The notes beneath the pieces were generated by a model. That model saw nothing but the letters and a program-made list of their open reading frames with translations, did not search any database and was not told the DNA's origin. This document shows positions 8,319 to 16,436 of a stretch of 64,000 bases of DNA, one piece after another; position 1 is the first letter of the stretch, and the number at the start of each line of letters is the position of its first letter. The translations under genes and the position numbers were made by a program. This DNA is from a bacterium (GTDB taxonomy: Bacteria; Armatimonadota; Fimbriimonadia; Fimbriimonadales; Fimbriimonadaceae), in contig PNMZ01000002.1 of NCBI GenBank assembly GCA_013823945.1, forward strand, positions 1 to 64,000. Direction: 5' to 3'.

Positions 8319-10133
8319 TTAAGCTTCTTCGAGGGCAAATCGAAGTTCTTGAAGTGCGAACTCGACAATTGTGGACAGTGGTTCGTTGACGATGTAGTTG
8401 GTTTGGTTATTCACAAGTCCAGGGGGGACGGTCTGTTGGATGATGTAATCATCGAGCGGCACGCGGGGGGTGCCATTTTTCGCACGGGTTGATTGGGCGG
8501 CCTCAAGAATCCAGAGTCCAGGGGTTGGATTTGGTGTTGTGCAGAGGGCGAGCCCAGTGGCTTCAAGAGCACCGATAATGAGCAAAGGACGATTTCCGGA
8601 GTAGGTTTCGGTGAGCGCCTCTTGAGCAAATAGAAGACCCTTTCGGGTTTCGCCTAATCGGAGGGATGCAATGGCGGCAATCGCTTTTGCAATGCTATGC
8701 ATATTTTGGGTACCGCCTTGTTTTGCAAGTGAGATTGCCTCTTCGGCTGCATCTTTTGCCTCAACGAATTGGTTTTGCGCGAGGTGGGCAACCGCGATGT
8801 TTGAAACGATTGAGGCTAGGCGCTCAGGATTGTTCTCGTGGTTGATCAACTGATCTTTGACGCTATAAAGTGTTTCTAGAACGTTGTCGTTGTTGAGTTG
8901 ACGCAGTTTGATATTGGCAAGGCCGACTTGGCTGCTCAGTTTTTCAATGACATACCCTTTCTCGGTTGCGGTTGCAAGAGCCCGGTTGTAAAAGGCTTCA
9001 GCTTCTGCCCAATTGCGTTGATCGAGATGAATTATTGCTAAGAATGTAAGAACAGCGACATGGATTTGATCATCTTGATTGGTGCTATTGAGAACGAACT
9101 GTCCCCAGTGGAATGCTTTTTCAGGTTGGTTTGAGAAACTTGCGTAGCCGCTGGCCATTCTTCCGGCGCGAATTCTTTGGGGAGAGACACCAGTTGTTTT
9201 ATTGAGAGCAAATTCAAGTAATGCAAGATGGTCGGTCATGTGGTCAACTGCGATGGGGGAGGGAGATTGATCACAGAGAATTTGCAAGGCAAGCTCAGGA
9301 TTTTGGGCAAGAGTTTGCTCGAAATATGCTGTTATGAGGAGTTGTTGTCCGGAACCGGTGATCTCTGAGCTCAGATTTGTTTTTGGTTGATAGGCTCCTG
9401 ATTGGATTTGGGCAATAAGATCCAAGACAGAACGTGGCAGTGGCGATTGAATAGTCGCTTTATATTGTTTGGCGACATTGTCAGCGGTGGGCCGGATGAG
9501 ATGGGATTGTTTGTTTTCTGCAAGAAGTTCAATGATCGTAATCAGAGCAGGTTCGCTCAGAGGGTCAAGCTGGAGCGCAGTCTGGGCAATTTTCAGGGCA
9601 TCACTGAGAAGATTTTGTTTGCGGAGAGTTTCGACAAGTTGAAGCATTGCTTGTTGTCGGATGGAGTGCCAGGATTCTCGCTCGTGGATGATTTGGTCGA
9701 TAGATAGATGAGGAAGGAGGGGGAGATTGGTGAGATGAATGAGAAGTTCGAGTTGCTCGCGGCGTTCAGCGTCAACCGAGGTTATTTTTGCCAGGTCACG
9801 TGCGGCAATTGCGTCCCAGAGGTCGCAACGGACGGCAAGGCGGTTGATTTGAATTGTTGTCTTGTTGGCGGCAATCGCGTGATTGCCAATGGCAGATTTG
9901 ATTTGGGCGATCGCGTTTCGAAGGCTGGCGAGGGCCTTAAACGGATCGGCATCGGGCCAAAGTTCTTCGGCGAGGGTGGATCGGAGGTGGATTCTGGGGG
10001 AAATGAGGAGCAGGGCGAGAAGGGACTGGGCGGGTTTGGTCAGGGGTTTTCTCTCGGGGTTTGTTGAATTGTTGATGACCAAAGAACCAAAGAGTTTGAT
10101 CGAGGGTATGAAAATTGACGAACCATCGGTCAT
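8319..10133 (-). CDS. BTAD/SARP-like transcriptional regulator with TPR-type repeats
   Basis: About 604 aa. The N-terminus (IKLFGSLVINN, then SLLALLLISP and LAEELWPDADPFKALASLRNAIAQIK) matches the winged-helix DNA-binding domain of SARP-type regulators. A bacterial transcriptional activation (BTAD) helical domain follows (LLIHLTNLPLLPHL to LQLDPLSEPAL). The C-terminal half consists of TPR-like helical pairs (WAEAEAFYNRALATATEKG, FVEAKDAAEEAISLAKQGG). The longer reading frame extends into murQ, but the domain begins at ATG 10133, 25 nt after the murQ stop, so this gene could be third in the murNAc-recycling transcript. Its target is unknown. Confidence 0.75.
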   Translation of the reverse strand: MTDGSSIFIPSIKLFGSLVINNSTNPERKPLTKPAQSLLALLLISPRIHLRSTLAEELWPDADPFKALASLRNAIAQIKSAIGNHAIAANKTTIQINRLAVRCDLWDAIAARDLAKITSVDAERREQLELLIHLTNLPLLPHLSIDQIIHERESWHSIRQQAMLQLVETLRKQNLLSDALKIAQTALQLDPLSEPALITIIELLAENKQSHLIRPTADNVAKQYKATIQSPLPRSVLDLIAQIQSGAYQPKTNLSSEITGSGQQLLITAYFEQTLAQNPELALQILCDQSPSPIAVDHMTDHLALLEFALNKTTGVSPQRIRAGRMASGYASFSNQPEKAFHWGQFVLNSTNQDDQIHVAVLTFLAIIHLDQRNWAEAEAFYNRALATATEKGYVIEKLSSQVGLANIKLRQLNNDNVLETLYSVKDQLINHENNPERLASIVSNIAVAHLAQNQFVEAKDAAEEAISLAKQGGTQNMHSIAKAIAAIASLRLGETRKGLLFAQEALTETYSGNRPLLIIGALEATGLALCTTPNPTPGLWILEAAQSTRAKNGTPRVPLDDYIIQQTVPPGLVNNQTNYIVNEPLSTIVEFALQELRFALEEA

Positions 10134-10158
10134 GGTTCTTATTTTAGCCGAGGAGAGG

Positions 10159-10971
10159 TTACACCTCTTGTTTGAGGGTTTCCATAGCTCGGCGGACGTT
10201 CCAGTCGTTTTTTTCGAGCAGCTCCCGGGCTTCTTCTTGGGTTGTCGGCGAAAGGTCGCAGAGAATTCTGATGCACCGATCTTTGAGCTTATGGTTGGTT
10301 GCTTTGACATCAACCATCAGGTTTTCGATGACTTTGCCGGAGAGAACCATTGCCCCGGTGGAAATTCGATTGAGGACAAGCTTTTGGGCGGTTCCGGCTT
10401 TGAGTCGAGTTGATCCGGTGAGAACTTCTGGTCCAGTTTCGATGAGGATGCTGTGGTCAACTTGGTCGAACAGAGCAGCTTTGGCGTTATTTGCAATGCC
10501 GCATGTCCAAATTCCCTTTTGTCGGGCATGTCGGCAGGCAGCGATGACAAAAGGAGTTCGACCGGACGCAGCGAGTCCGATGACAATGTCGTTCTTGGTG
10601 AGATGAAGATTGTTGAGAGCTTGGATGGCCGTGTGTTCTTCGTCCTCTGCATTTTCGATTGCGGCGGTTCCAGCTTGTTCGCCACCGGCAATGATGGCTA
10701 TGAATTTCGAGTGGTCGATGCCGAATGTGGGGGGCATCTCGGCGGCATCCATGGTTGCAATTCGACCGGAGGTTCCGGCTCCGACATAGATGATTCGTCC
10801 GTTATTTTGAAAAGCGGTTGCGGCATGCTCGATTGCAACGGCGATAGCGTTTTCAGCTTTCGTCAAAGCCCGCATGACATTTTGCTCTTCTTCGTTCATG
10901 AGGCGAACGATTTCATTGGCGGTCATTTTATCGAGGCCAATTGAGCGTGGGTTACGGGCTTCGGTGTTCAT
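10159..10971 (-). CDS. murQ: N-acetylmuramic acid 6-phosphate etherase
   Basis: MurQ splits the D-lactyl ether of MurNAc 6-phosphate to give GlcNAc 6-phosphate and lactate, in the cytosol, during peptidoglycan recycling. The SIS fold is clear: RIIYVGAGTSGRIATMDAAE, the PPTFG segment, IAGGE, GLAASGRTPFVIAA, and the family motif EVLTGSTRLKAGTAQKLVLN. The C-terminal UBA-like segment (LLEKNDWNVRRAMETL) is also typical. At 270 aa it is slightly shorter than the usual 300. Its start overlaps the stop of the upstream BadF-type kinase by 4 nt (ATGA). Confidence 0.95.
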   Translation of the reverse strand: MNTEARNPRSIGLDKMTANEIVRLMNEEEQNVMRALTKAENAIAVAIEHAATAFQNNGRIIYVGAGTSGRIATMDAAEMPPTFGIDHSKFIAIIAGGEQAGTAAIENAEDEEHTAIQALNNLHLTKNDIVIGLAASGRTPFVIAACRHARQKGIWTCGIANNAKAALFDQVDHSILIETGPEVLTGSTRLKAGTAQKLVLNRISTGAMVLSGKVIENLMVDVKATNHKLKDRCIRILCDLSPTTQEEARELLEKNDWNVRRAMETLKQEV

Positions 10972-11900
10972 GTTGAAATGTGGATTTGTTCGAGTTCTCG
11001 AGCGAGATGAGTTGCGCCGATAACGGGTTCGACGGTGAGCTTTTCCACGTTGACATCGAGTTCAACGTTGCGGGGTTTGAGGGCTTTGAGTTGGGTTCTA
11101 AATTCTTCGATGAGGATTCCCTCGTCAATCTCCCAGGTACCACCGGCGAGCCGAAGATTCAGGCTTGATTGATCGGTTGAGTCTTTGGGATGGAAGACGG
11201 AAATGTGATGCCACGTGGTTACAGCGAGGTGGGCAAGGGCTTGATCCACGGATTGTCGGGCGTAGTCAAGGCCCCGAGTTGCATCCATGACGACGACTTG
11301 GGCGAGTTTGGCGACACGTGCGGCGGGAGAAACGGATCTGTAGACGCTCGCGAGAATTTGGTTAGGTTCATCACTGCCAAAGAGTTCAATGATTGTCTCC
11401 CAGAACATGGGACTAGCTTCGGCGCGGGTCGGACTGAGCACTGTTTTGGCAAGGGCTCTTCGACCGAGATCGAATGCCGAGCCGTGGTCTCCGAGGAGTG
11501 GTCCACCGCCGCCAGATTTCCGAACGCCTTCTAAAGTATTTGAAGCTACGAGTGCTCCGGTTCCAGAAATCACAATGATATCAGTATCTGGAGAAGCAGC
11601 AAGACTTGCTCGGTAGTCTGGGAAAGCGGCAATGGTGTTGCCTTGGGTGACCGACTCGACGAGAGCGATGGCTCTGATTCGATCTGCTTCGGTAAGCAGT
11701 CCGGCAAAGCACCCTGCAACAAAATCAGTTGGAGGCGCGGTATCCAGCGATTCGCGGATGTGTCGTTCGATTTCGACTTGGGGAGTTGAAGCAAGGTTGC
11801 CGGGGCCGGATTGACCTCGGTGGAGGACAGTTCCGTCCTGATCTACGATGCAGGTTCGGGTTGTAGAACCGCCGCAATCTATTCCCAAGTAAGTGGGCAT
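10968..11900 (-). CDS. BadF/BcrA-type sugar kinase, likely MurNAc/GlcNAc kinase
   Basis: An actin-fold ATPase of the BadF/BadG/BcrA family, which includes N-acetylglucosamine kinase and MurK. The phosphate-1 motif is YLGIDCGGSTTRTCIVD, IVISGTGALVAS is phosphate-2, and GGGPLLGDHGSAFDLGRRAL is the family-typical lid/adenosine region. It overlaps murQ by 4 nt, so the pair probably phosphorylates MurNAc (and perhaps GlcNAc) and then removes the lactyl group. The sugar specificity is inferred from the neighbour. No recycling permease or hydrolase is adjacent. Confidence 0.8.
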   Translation of the reverse strand: MPTYLGIDCGGSTTRTCIVDQDGTVLHRGQSGPGNLASTPQVEIERHIRESLDTAPPTDFVAGCFAGLLTEADRIRAIALVESVTQGNTIAAFPDYRASLAASPDTDIIVISGTGALVASNTLEGVRKSGGGGPLLGDHGSAFDLGRRALAKTVLSPTRAEASPMFWETIIELFGSDEPNQILASVYRSVSPAARVAKLAQVVVMDATRGLDYARQSVDQALAHLAVTTWHHISVFHPKDSTDQSSLNLRLAGGTWEIDEGILIEEFRTQLKALKPRNVELDVNVEKLTVEPVIGATHLARELEQIHIST

Positions 11901-11955
11901 TGAACTCGGGAAATTTACCTGAGGGGGCCGGTTGTTCCGTGATAGACTGGGGCGT

Positions 11956-12981
11956 ATGCACCGTTACATGGGGGAAGGGTTAAAGCCAGGTTCCCGGATT
12001 GCTCTAATTGCGAATGATGCTCTGGGTAATTTTGCGGTTTCCAGCCCGGTAGCTCAGGTGCTTCGGATAATGTACCAGCCAGCGGTTTTGGATGGTTTTA
12101 CGGGGAGTCGGGTGATGGAAATTGCCACGGAATGCCCTTGGTTCGAAGAAGTTGTTTCGGTTTATGGGGATGGACCAAGAGTGGTTGCGGAGCGTATTTT
12201 GGCGCGTGAGCCTTATGACTTGGTTGTGAACATTGAGAACGCGGCATGGGCGAAGAGTTTGGTTCCGCTCTTGGCAGGGGAGAATGGAGGAGCGATTGGT
12301 CCATCGGCAAATCGGGATGGTCGGGGGGATTTGGACTACGGGAATTCTCCTGAGGGAAGGTTGTGGGCTGATCCCAAATGGACAAGAGACAGTTTGCGGA
12401 TTGACTTTCCTTTTTTGAGTACGGGGCACATCAGTGAGATTGTTTGCCGCTGTTGCTATTGGGATGGTCGGATTCCGGCTTATAATCTGCCGAAACATGA
12501 TCCGGGTCGGGATATTCCGGACGTTTTGATTTCGGCGACCGCGAGCTTGCCAGATAAGCTGTGGCCAGTTGATAGATGGATTCGCTTGATGAACCTGATC
12601 GCGGCGGATGGGCGGACAATTGGACTTTTGGGGGCTAAGCCCAAGGCAGGAAGTGAATTTTGGCGCGGTGTTGATGACGAGACGAGGATTGTGGAGGAAT
12701 CACCGGTGGAGGATTTACGGGGTGAATTTACGCTTCCTCAGGTTGTAGGAGCATTGGATCATGCTCAGCTTGTCGTGACATTGGACAATGGGATTTTGCA
12801 TTTTGCGTGTTCGACGGATACCCCGGTTGTTGGGCTCTTCCGGAACGGTATCCACCGCTTGTGGGCACCTCCGGTACCGAATTTGAAGGTGGTTGAGCCA
12901 GGAGTAGGGGGCCACGTGAGCGATTTGAGTTTGGATCGGGTCTGGGATGGCATTAAGAATTTTCAGATACAATTGGCCTAG
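11956..12981 (+). CDS. GT9-like (heptosyltransferase-type) glycosyltransferase
   Basis: About 341 aa with the two-Rossmann GT-B layout of glycosyltransferase family 9. IALIANDALGNFAVSSP is the N-terminal loop, LISATASLPDKLWPVDRWIRL the acceptor-binding stretch, and LVVTLDNGILHFACSTDTPV the family's D-S/N-G-x-x-H-x-A donor-site motif followed by VGLF. Family members usually add heptoses or related sugars to lipopolysaccharide; the substrate here is unknown. ATG 11956 was chosen over an upstream TTG because GGGG lies close before it. It is divergent from the murK-like gene. Confidence 0.75.
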   Translation: MHRYMGEGLKPGSRIALIANDALGNFAVSSPVAQVLRIMYQPAVLDGFTGSRVMEIATECPWFEEVVSVYGDGPRVVAERILAREPYDLVVNIENAAWAKSLVPLLAGENGGAIGPSANRDGRGDLDYGNSPEGRLWADPKWTRDSLRIDFPFLSTGHISEIVCRCCYWDGRIPAYNLPKHDPGRDIPDVLISATASLPDKLWPVDRWIRLMNLIAADGRTIGLLGAKPKAGSEFWRGVDDETRIVEESPVEDLRGEFTLPQVVGALDHAQLVVTLDNGILHFACSTDTPVVGLFRNGIHRLWAPPVPNLKVVEPGVGGHVSDLSLDRVWDGIKNFQIQLA

Positions 12982-13040
12982 TTTTTGAAAATTCTGAGAA
13001 TGGCACGCATCTTCGTGCAGAGAATCTTAGTAGAAGGAGC

Positions 13041-13457
13041 ATGGTGTGCAAGATGAGTAAGAACGAATTACTTGCGATTCCGAAGGTTTGCCCGGTGACG
13101 GGAGAGTCACTTTATGTGAGCGAACTGACTTCGGCGAAAGGTGAGGTGGTGATCCGGGGCAAGTTTGCTTTGCCGGAACAGGATGAACTTAGCGAGGAAA
13201 TGCGGGACTTTCTGGTCGTTTTTTTGCGAGCAAGGGGGGTTATCAGTACGATGGAAAAGGAATTGGGGATCAGTTATCCAACAGTTCGCAATAAGATTGA
13301 TGCTTTACTGGAAGCGATGAAGTTGGAGCCGTTTAAGCATGACAAGAAGAGCGAGGCAAAGGCGGAAGATCGGGCAAAGATTTTGAAGCAGTTGGAAGAC
13401 GGCGAAATTTCCGCCGCAGAAGCGAAAGAGATGTTGAAGAAGGCAGGTGCGAAATGA
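13041..13457 (+). CDS. DUF2089-family protein
   Basis: 138 aa. A degenerate zinc-ribbon-like start (KVCPVTGESLYVSEL) is followed by the helix-turn-helix typical of DUF2089: LVVFLRARGVISTMEKELG and SYPTVRNKIDALLEAM. The C-terminus (AKILKQLEDGEISAAEAKEM) is a short helical hairpin like the N-terminus of the next protein. A strong AAGGAG at 13034-13039 sits only 1 nt before ATG 13041, so GTG 13044 or ATG 13053 may be the true start. It overlaps the following gene by 4 nt. It is probably a small DNA-binding regulator. Confidence 0.8.
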   Translation: MVCKMSKNELLAIPKVCPVTGESLYVSELTSAKGEVVIRGKFALPEQDELSEEMRDFLVVFLRARGVISTMEKELGISYPTVRNKIDALLEAMKLEPFKHDKKSEAKAEDRAKILKQLEDGEISAAEAKEMLKKAGAK

Positions 13458-14680
13458 AAGACGAAGTACGACGAATCATGCAGTTGGTGAAAGATGGGAA
13501 GTTGTCGCCAGAGGATGCGGCGGAGCTTATCGAGGCTTTCCAAGACGCGCCAGATGAGGAGCCAGCAGTTTCAGTCGAGGAGCCTGCGGTTGAAGAGCCG
13601 ACAGGAGATTCCAAGAAGTCCGATGATCCTTTTGCGAAGTTGATTGGATCTATTGAAAAGGTGACTAAAGAAGTTGCGGGTTCGATTGATTGGAAAGATA
13701 TTTCAAATCAGGTTCGTTTGGGGGTGGGCAAAGGCGTTGATGCGATCAAGGAAGCGGCGAATGAGGCTTCCAAAGGGAAAGGGCCATTCGGATCAATCTT
13801 TACGCCTCAAGTTTCGCGAACAGTTGAGTTGCCTTTGCAGGTTCCGGAAGGGAAGTTGTTTAAGGTTGAGGCGTTCCACGGAGATATTCGGATTGAGGGG
13901 GGACATGACATTGGATCGGTCTCGATCGAAGCGGGTTTCCGGAGTTTCAACAATCAAGAAGCGCAGGAAATGGCGGATCGCTTTACACCGAGTTTGGAGG
14001 AGAGCGACGATGCGGTGACTCTGAAGCAAATGGAGCAGAACGGAGTGATCGCGGACATCGTGGTGAAACTGGCCAAGGGAATTGCAGTGAGTGTTCGTTC
14101 GGCGACGGGCGATATTCATGTCAGTGATACGGGGGCGAGTGTCAAGTTGACTTCAAGTAGCGGCGATGTTCGGATTGAGCAAGCGGGTGGCGCAGTCGAA
14201 GTGAACTTGAGCTCGGGCGAAGTTCGGGTGCGGCATTCGGATTTGAAAAGTTCGACGATTGAGACGAAGTCCGGTGATGTGTTGCTGGATCATGTGAATG
14301 GATCAGCCAATGTCCGAACGGCGAGTGGTGATGTCACTTTGTATGGGTTCCGAGGGACATCTTTGGCGATTGAAGCGGCGAGCGGCGATGTGACGGCGGA
14401 TTTGCTGGTTCCGGTAACGGGAACGACGAATATCCGAACTGTCAGTGGAGATGTGACTTTGCATGTTCCGGACGGCTCTGATGCCCGGGTAAGCGTGAGC
14501 ACGTTGCGAGGCGAAGTGAACTGTACTTTGCCACTGATTGACGAGGTGAAAGAGCCGATGAAGGTGACGGGTCGGTTGGGCGAGGGCTCAGGCTTGCTCG
14601 ATGTTAGTGCGGTGAACGGTGATTTGTTCGTTGCGCTGGCGGGGAGCGAGGTCAAGTCGGACGATGAGCCAGCAAATTAG
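13454..14680 (+). CDS. YvlB/LiaX-like protein with DUF4097 beta-repeat domain
   Basis: 408 aa. Residues about 1-30 (RRIMQLVKDGKLSPEDAAEL) form the short helical hairpin seen at the N-terminus of YvlB/LiaX proteins. An acidic linker rich in EEPAV follows. From about residue 120 the chain becomes a DUF4097 right-handed beta domain with a recurring SGDV/SGEV beat (SSSGDVRIE, SSGEVRVRH, KSGDVLLDH, ASGDVTLYG, ASGDVTADL, VSGDVTLHV). No signal peptide is seen. Relatives sense envelope stress in Firmicutes; here the role is inferred. It is cotranscribed with the DUF2089 gene through an ATGA overlap. Confidence 0.75.
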   Translation: MKDEVRRIMQLVKDGKLSPEDAAELIEAFQDAPDEEPAVSVEEPAVEEPTGDSKKSDDPFAKLIGSIEKVTKEVAGSIDWKDISNQVRLGVGKGVDAIKEAANEASKGKGPFGSIFTPQVSRTVELPLQVPEGKLFKVEAFHGDIRIEGGHDIGSVSIEAGFRSFNNQEAQEMADRFTPSLEESDDAVTLKQMEQNGVIADIVVKLAKGIAVSVRSATGDIHVSDTGASVKLTSSSGDVRIEQAGGAVEVNLSSGEVRVRHSDLKSSTIETKSGDVLLDHVNGSANVRTASGDVTLYGFRGTSLAIEAASGDVTADLLVPVTGTTNIRTVSGDVTLHVPDGSDARVSVSTLRGEVNCTLPLIDEVKEPMKVTGRLGEGSGLLDVSAVNGDLFVALAGSEVKSDDEPAN

Positions 14681-14726
14681 GTTTATGCGACAGTCTTGTC
14701 GAAATTGTCGTTAACCTCACCCCCAA

Positions 14727-14758
14727 CCCCCTCTCCATTTACACGGAGAGGGGGCTTT
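14727..14758. terminator. bidirectional hairpin between convergent genes
   Basis: A 10-bp perfect stem, CCCCCTCTCC at 14727-14736 with GGAGAGGGGG at 14745-14754 and an 8-nt loop, sits between two converging genes. Only three T follow on the plus strand, so it is a weak rho-independent terminator. The preceding C/A-rich lead (CTCACCCCCAACC) makes it look like a member of a dispersed palindromic repeat class (compare 41206-41239). Confidence 0.6.
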
Positions 14759-14761
14759 CAT

Positions 14762-15892
14762 TTAGCTTGGTCGTCTTCGAGAGAACCACCAGATTCCGGC
14801 GGCGATGGGGAGCCAGAAGGGGGCGAGGACGAGGAGGTTGATAGCGAAGCTGACGACTGTTCGACCAAGGCTATTGAGTCGGCTGAGGGCTTGAACCCAA
14901 GTGTTGCTGAGCCAGTCACGTCGGGGAGCGGTGGCGACTTGCTCACGCTGTTCCAGATTGACGGTGATGGTGCTGAGAGACGCAAGGCTCTTGAGGGATT
15001 TCAATTGGGCTTCGATTGATTCTATGTTCTGGCGGACTTCGGACAGGTATTTGCGGACTTGCAAGATATCGCTGACCTTGGTCGTCTTTTTGAGAATCTC
15101 TTCGTACTGCTGCTCTTCGAGTCTCATTTGGCGAAGCCGGGCCTCGTTATCGGCAACTTGGGTGGTGACATCTTGTCCGGATGTAGATTCGGAGATCACG
15201 TCGCCGAATGAGCGGAGATCGTTGAAGGAAGTGTCGTATTTGGCTGCGTCGATGCGAATCGTGAGGTAGGCATTTTTGACTTGGTAGCCGGAGGATCGGG
15301 ACGAGGACTCGACAAATCCACCGTATTTTTTGGCGAGCGATTCGACTTTGGGGAGAGTGGCTTCGAGAGATTTGACGCGGAGAGAGATGTCGCCAGTCTT
15401 GATGATGAGACGGTTGGCGGCTGAGACACCTGGGGATCCTGCGTTTGAGACTCCGGGACTTGGGGCAGAAGATGCGGGCATTTCCTCAGACTCGTAATTT
15501 TCTGCCATTCCCGAAGCCGACTTTGTACGTGAAGCAACATCGGCGGAGGCAGCAGGTGCGCTCGTTGGGGCGGCCATCTCAGCGGCGACGTATCGGGTTC
15601 CCGTTGGTCGTGGGGTGATGATGATTGCGGCAATGACGGTGCAAGCAGCGAGTATCGCGAAGGGTGATCGGTAGAAGGGGGATTTCATTTTCTTGGGTTT
15701 GAGGGCGGAAAGGGTGGCTTCGAGGCCAGCGATTTCAATTGGTTTTGCGGAAGATTCAAGGTAGGTTGCCGTGGCATTGATCTCATCGAGCTCGGTTTGA
15801 AGAGCTGAATTTGACGCGAGAGCAGATTCAACTTCGGTGCGTTCAGCGGGCGTTAGCTCGTTGTCGAGATAGGCTTTGAGACGGTCGGTCAT
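14762..15892 (-). CDS. membrane DUF4349 protein with anti-sigma-like N-terminus
   Basis: 376 aa. Residues 1-60 (RLKAYLDNELTPAERTEVES) resemble the cytoplasmic anti-sigma domain of ECF regulators but lack the zinc-binding His/Cys set. A transmembrane helix lies near 78-93 (FAILAACTVIAAIIIT). Then come a low-complexity Ala/Ser linker and a DUF4349 domain (IIKTGDISLRVKSLEATL) with a long coiled coil (RLRQMRLEEQQYEEILKK). A second helix near the end and the tail WWFSRRRPS complete it. It overlaps the upstream ECF sigma gene by 4 nt, so it probably binds and holds that sigma factor. This pairing is inferred from context. Confidence 0.75.
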   Translation of the reverse strand: MTDRLKAYLDNELTPAERTEVESALASNSALQTELDEINATATYLESSAKPIEIAGLEATLSALKPKKMKSPFYRSPFAILAACTVIAAIIITPRPTGTRYVAAEMAAPTSAPAASADVASRTKSASGMAENYESEEMPASSAPSPGVSNAGSPGVSAANRLIIKTGDISLRVKSLEATLPKVESLAKKYGGFVESSSRSSGYQVKNAYLTIRIDAAKYDTSFNDLRSFGDVISESTSGQDVTTQVADNEARLRQMRLEEQQYEEILKKTTKVSDILQVRKYLSEVRQNIESIEAQLKSLKSLASLSTITVNLEQREQVATAPRRDWLSNTWVQALSRLNSLGRTVVSFAINLLVLAPFWLPIAAGIWWFSRRRPS

Positions 15893-16392
15893 CGGGGGTC
15901 TCCTTGGCGGCGAAGGGCTTGGAAAGCGTGGTGGAGTCGGGATTTAACGGTGCCTTCGGGGACGCCGGTGAGTTCTGAGATTTCGGCGTAAGAGAGACCA
16001 TCGAGTTCGTGGAGGACTATGACTTCCCGGTGTTCTTCGGAGAGTTTGGCGAGAGCTTGGGAGACAAATTCGGCGTTAATAACATCGGATTCGAATTGGG
16101 TGGTGGGCTCGTGCCAGTTTTCGAGGGCGAGCCATTGGGACTTGGCTTTTCGGGAGTAGTTGCGGCAATGGTTGGTGGCGATGCCGAGGAGCCATGTGCG
16201 GAAACTTGATTTGGCTTGGAATCGGCGGAGGGACTGGTGCATGGTGATGAACACTTCTTGGGTGATATCGGCGGCGGCTTGTTCTCCGATGCGTCGGGCA
16301 CAGAACCGGTAGACCTGGGCGTAGTTCTCGCAGACGAGTTGCCGCAGGGCTTCGGGGTTGCCAAATTTGGCTTGTTCCGCAGTGGAGGTCAT
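15889..16392 (-). CDS. ECF-type RNA polymerase sigma factor
   Basis: 167 aa with the two sigma domains of ECF factors. Region 2 includes AAADITQEVFITMHQSLRRF and SSFRTWLLGIATNHCRNYSR. Region 4 includes LSEEHREVIVLHELDGLSYA and LTGVPEGTVKSRLHHAFQAL, whose HTH reads -35 DNA. It is first in a two-gene unit with the DUF4349 membrane protein, the usual order for sigma/anti-sigma pairs. No autoregulatory promoter motif could be identified by eye upstream. Confidence 0.93.
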   Translation of the reverse strand: MTSTAEQAKFGNPEALRQLVCENYAQVYRFCARRIGEQAAADITQEVFITMHQSLRRFQAKSSFRTWLLGIATNHCRNYSRKAKSQWLALENWHEPTTQFESDVINAEFVSQALAKLSEEHREVIVLHELDGLSYAEISELTGVPEGTVKSRLHHAFQALRRQGDPR

Positions 16393-16436
16393 TCGAGCCG
16401 TTCCAGTGAGTTAGTGTTTGGGACGGCGGGAAGAGT

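Noticed and set aside
10134..10313. 60-codon N-terminal extension of the BTAD regulator
   Set aside because: The extension is Lys/Ser-rich shadow sequence within murQ. The domain begins exactly at ATG 10133.
13001..13019. TGGCACG-N4 match to a sigma-54 promoter before the DUF2089 gene
   Set aside because: The essential GC of the -12 element is CG here, so it is not a convincing sigma-54 site, although a sigma-54 activator is encoded elsewhere in the window.
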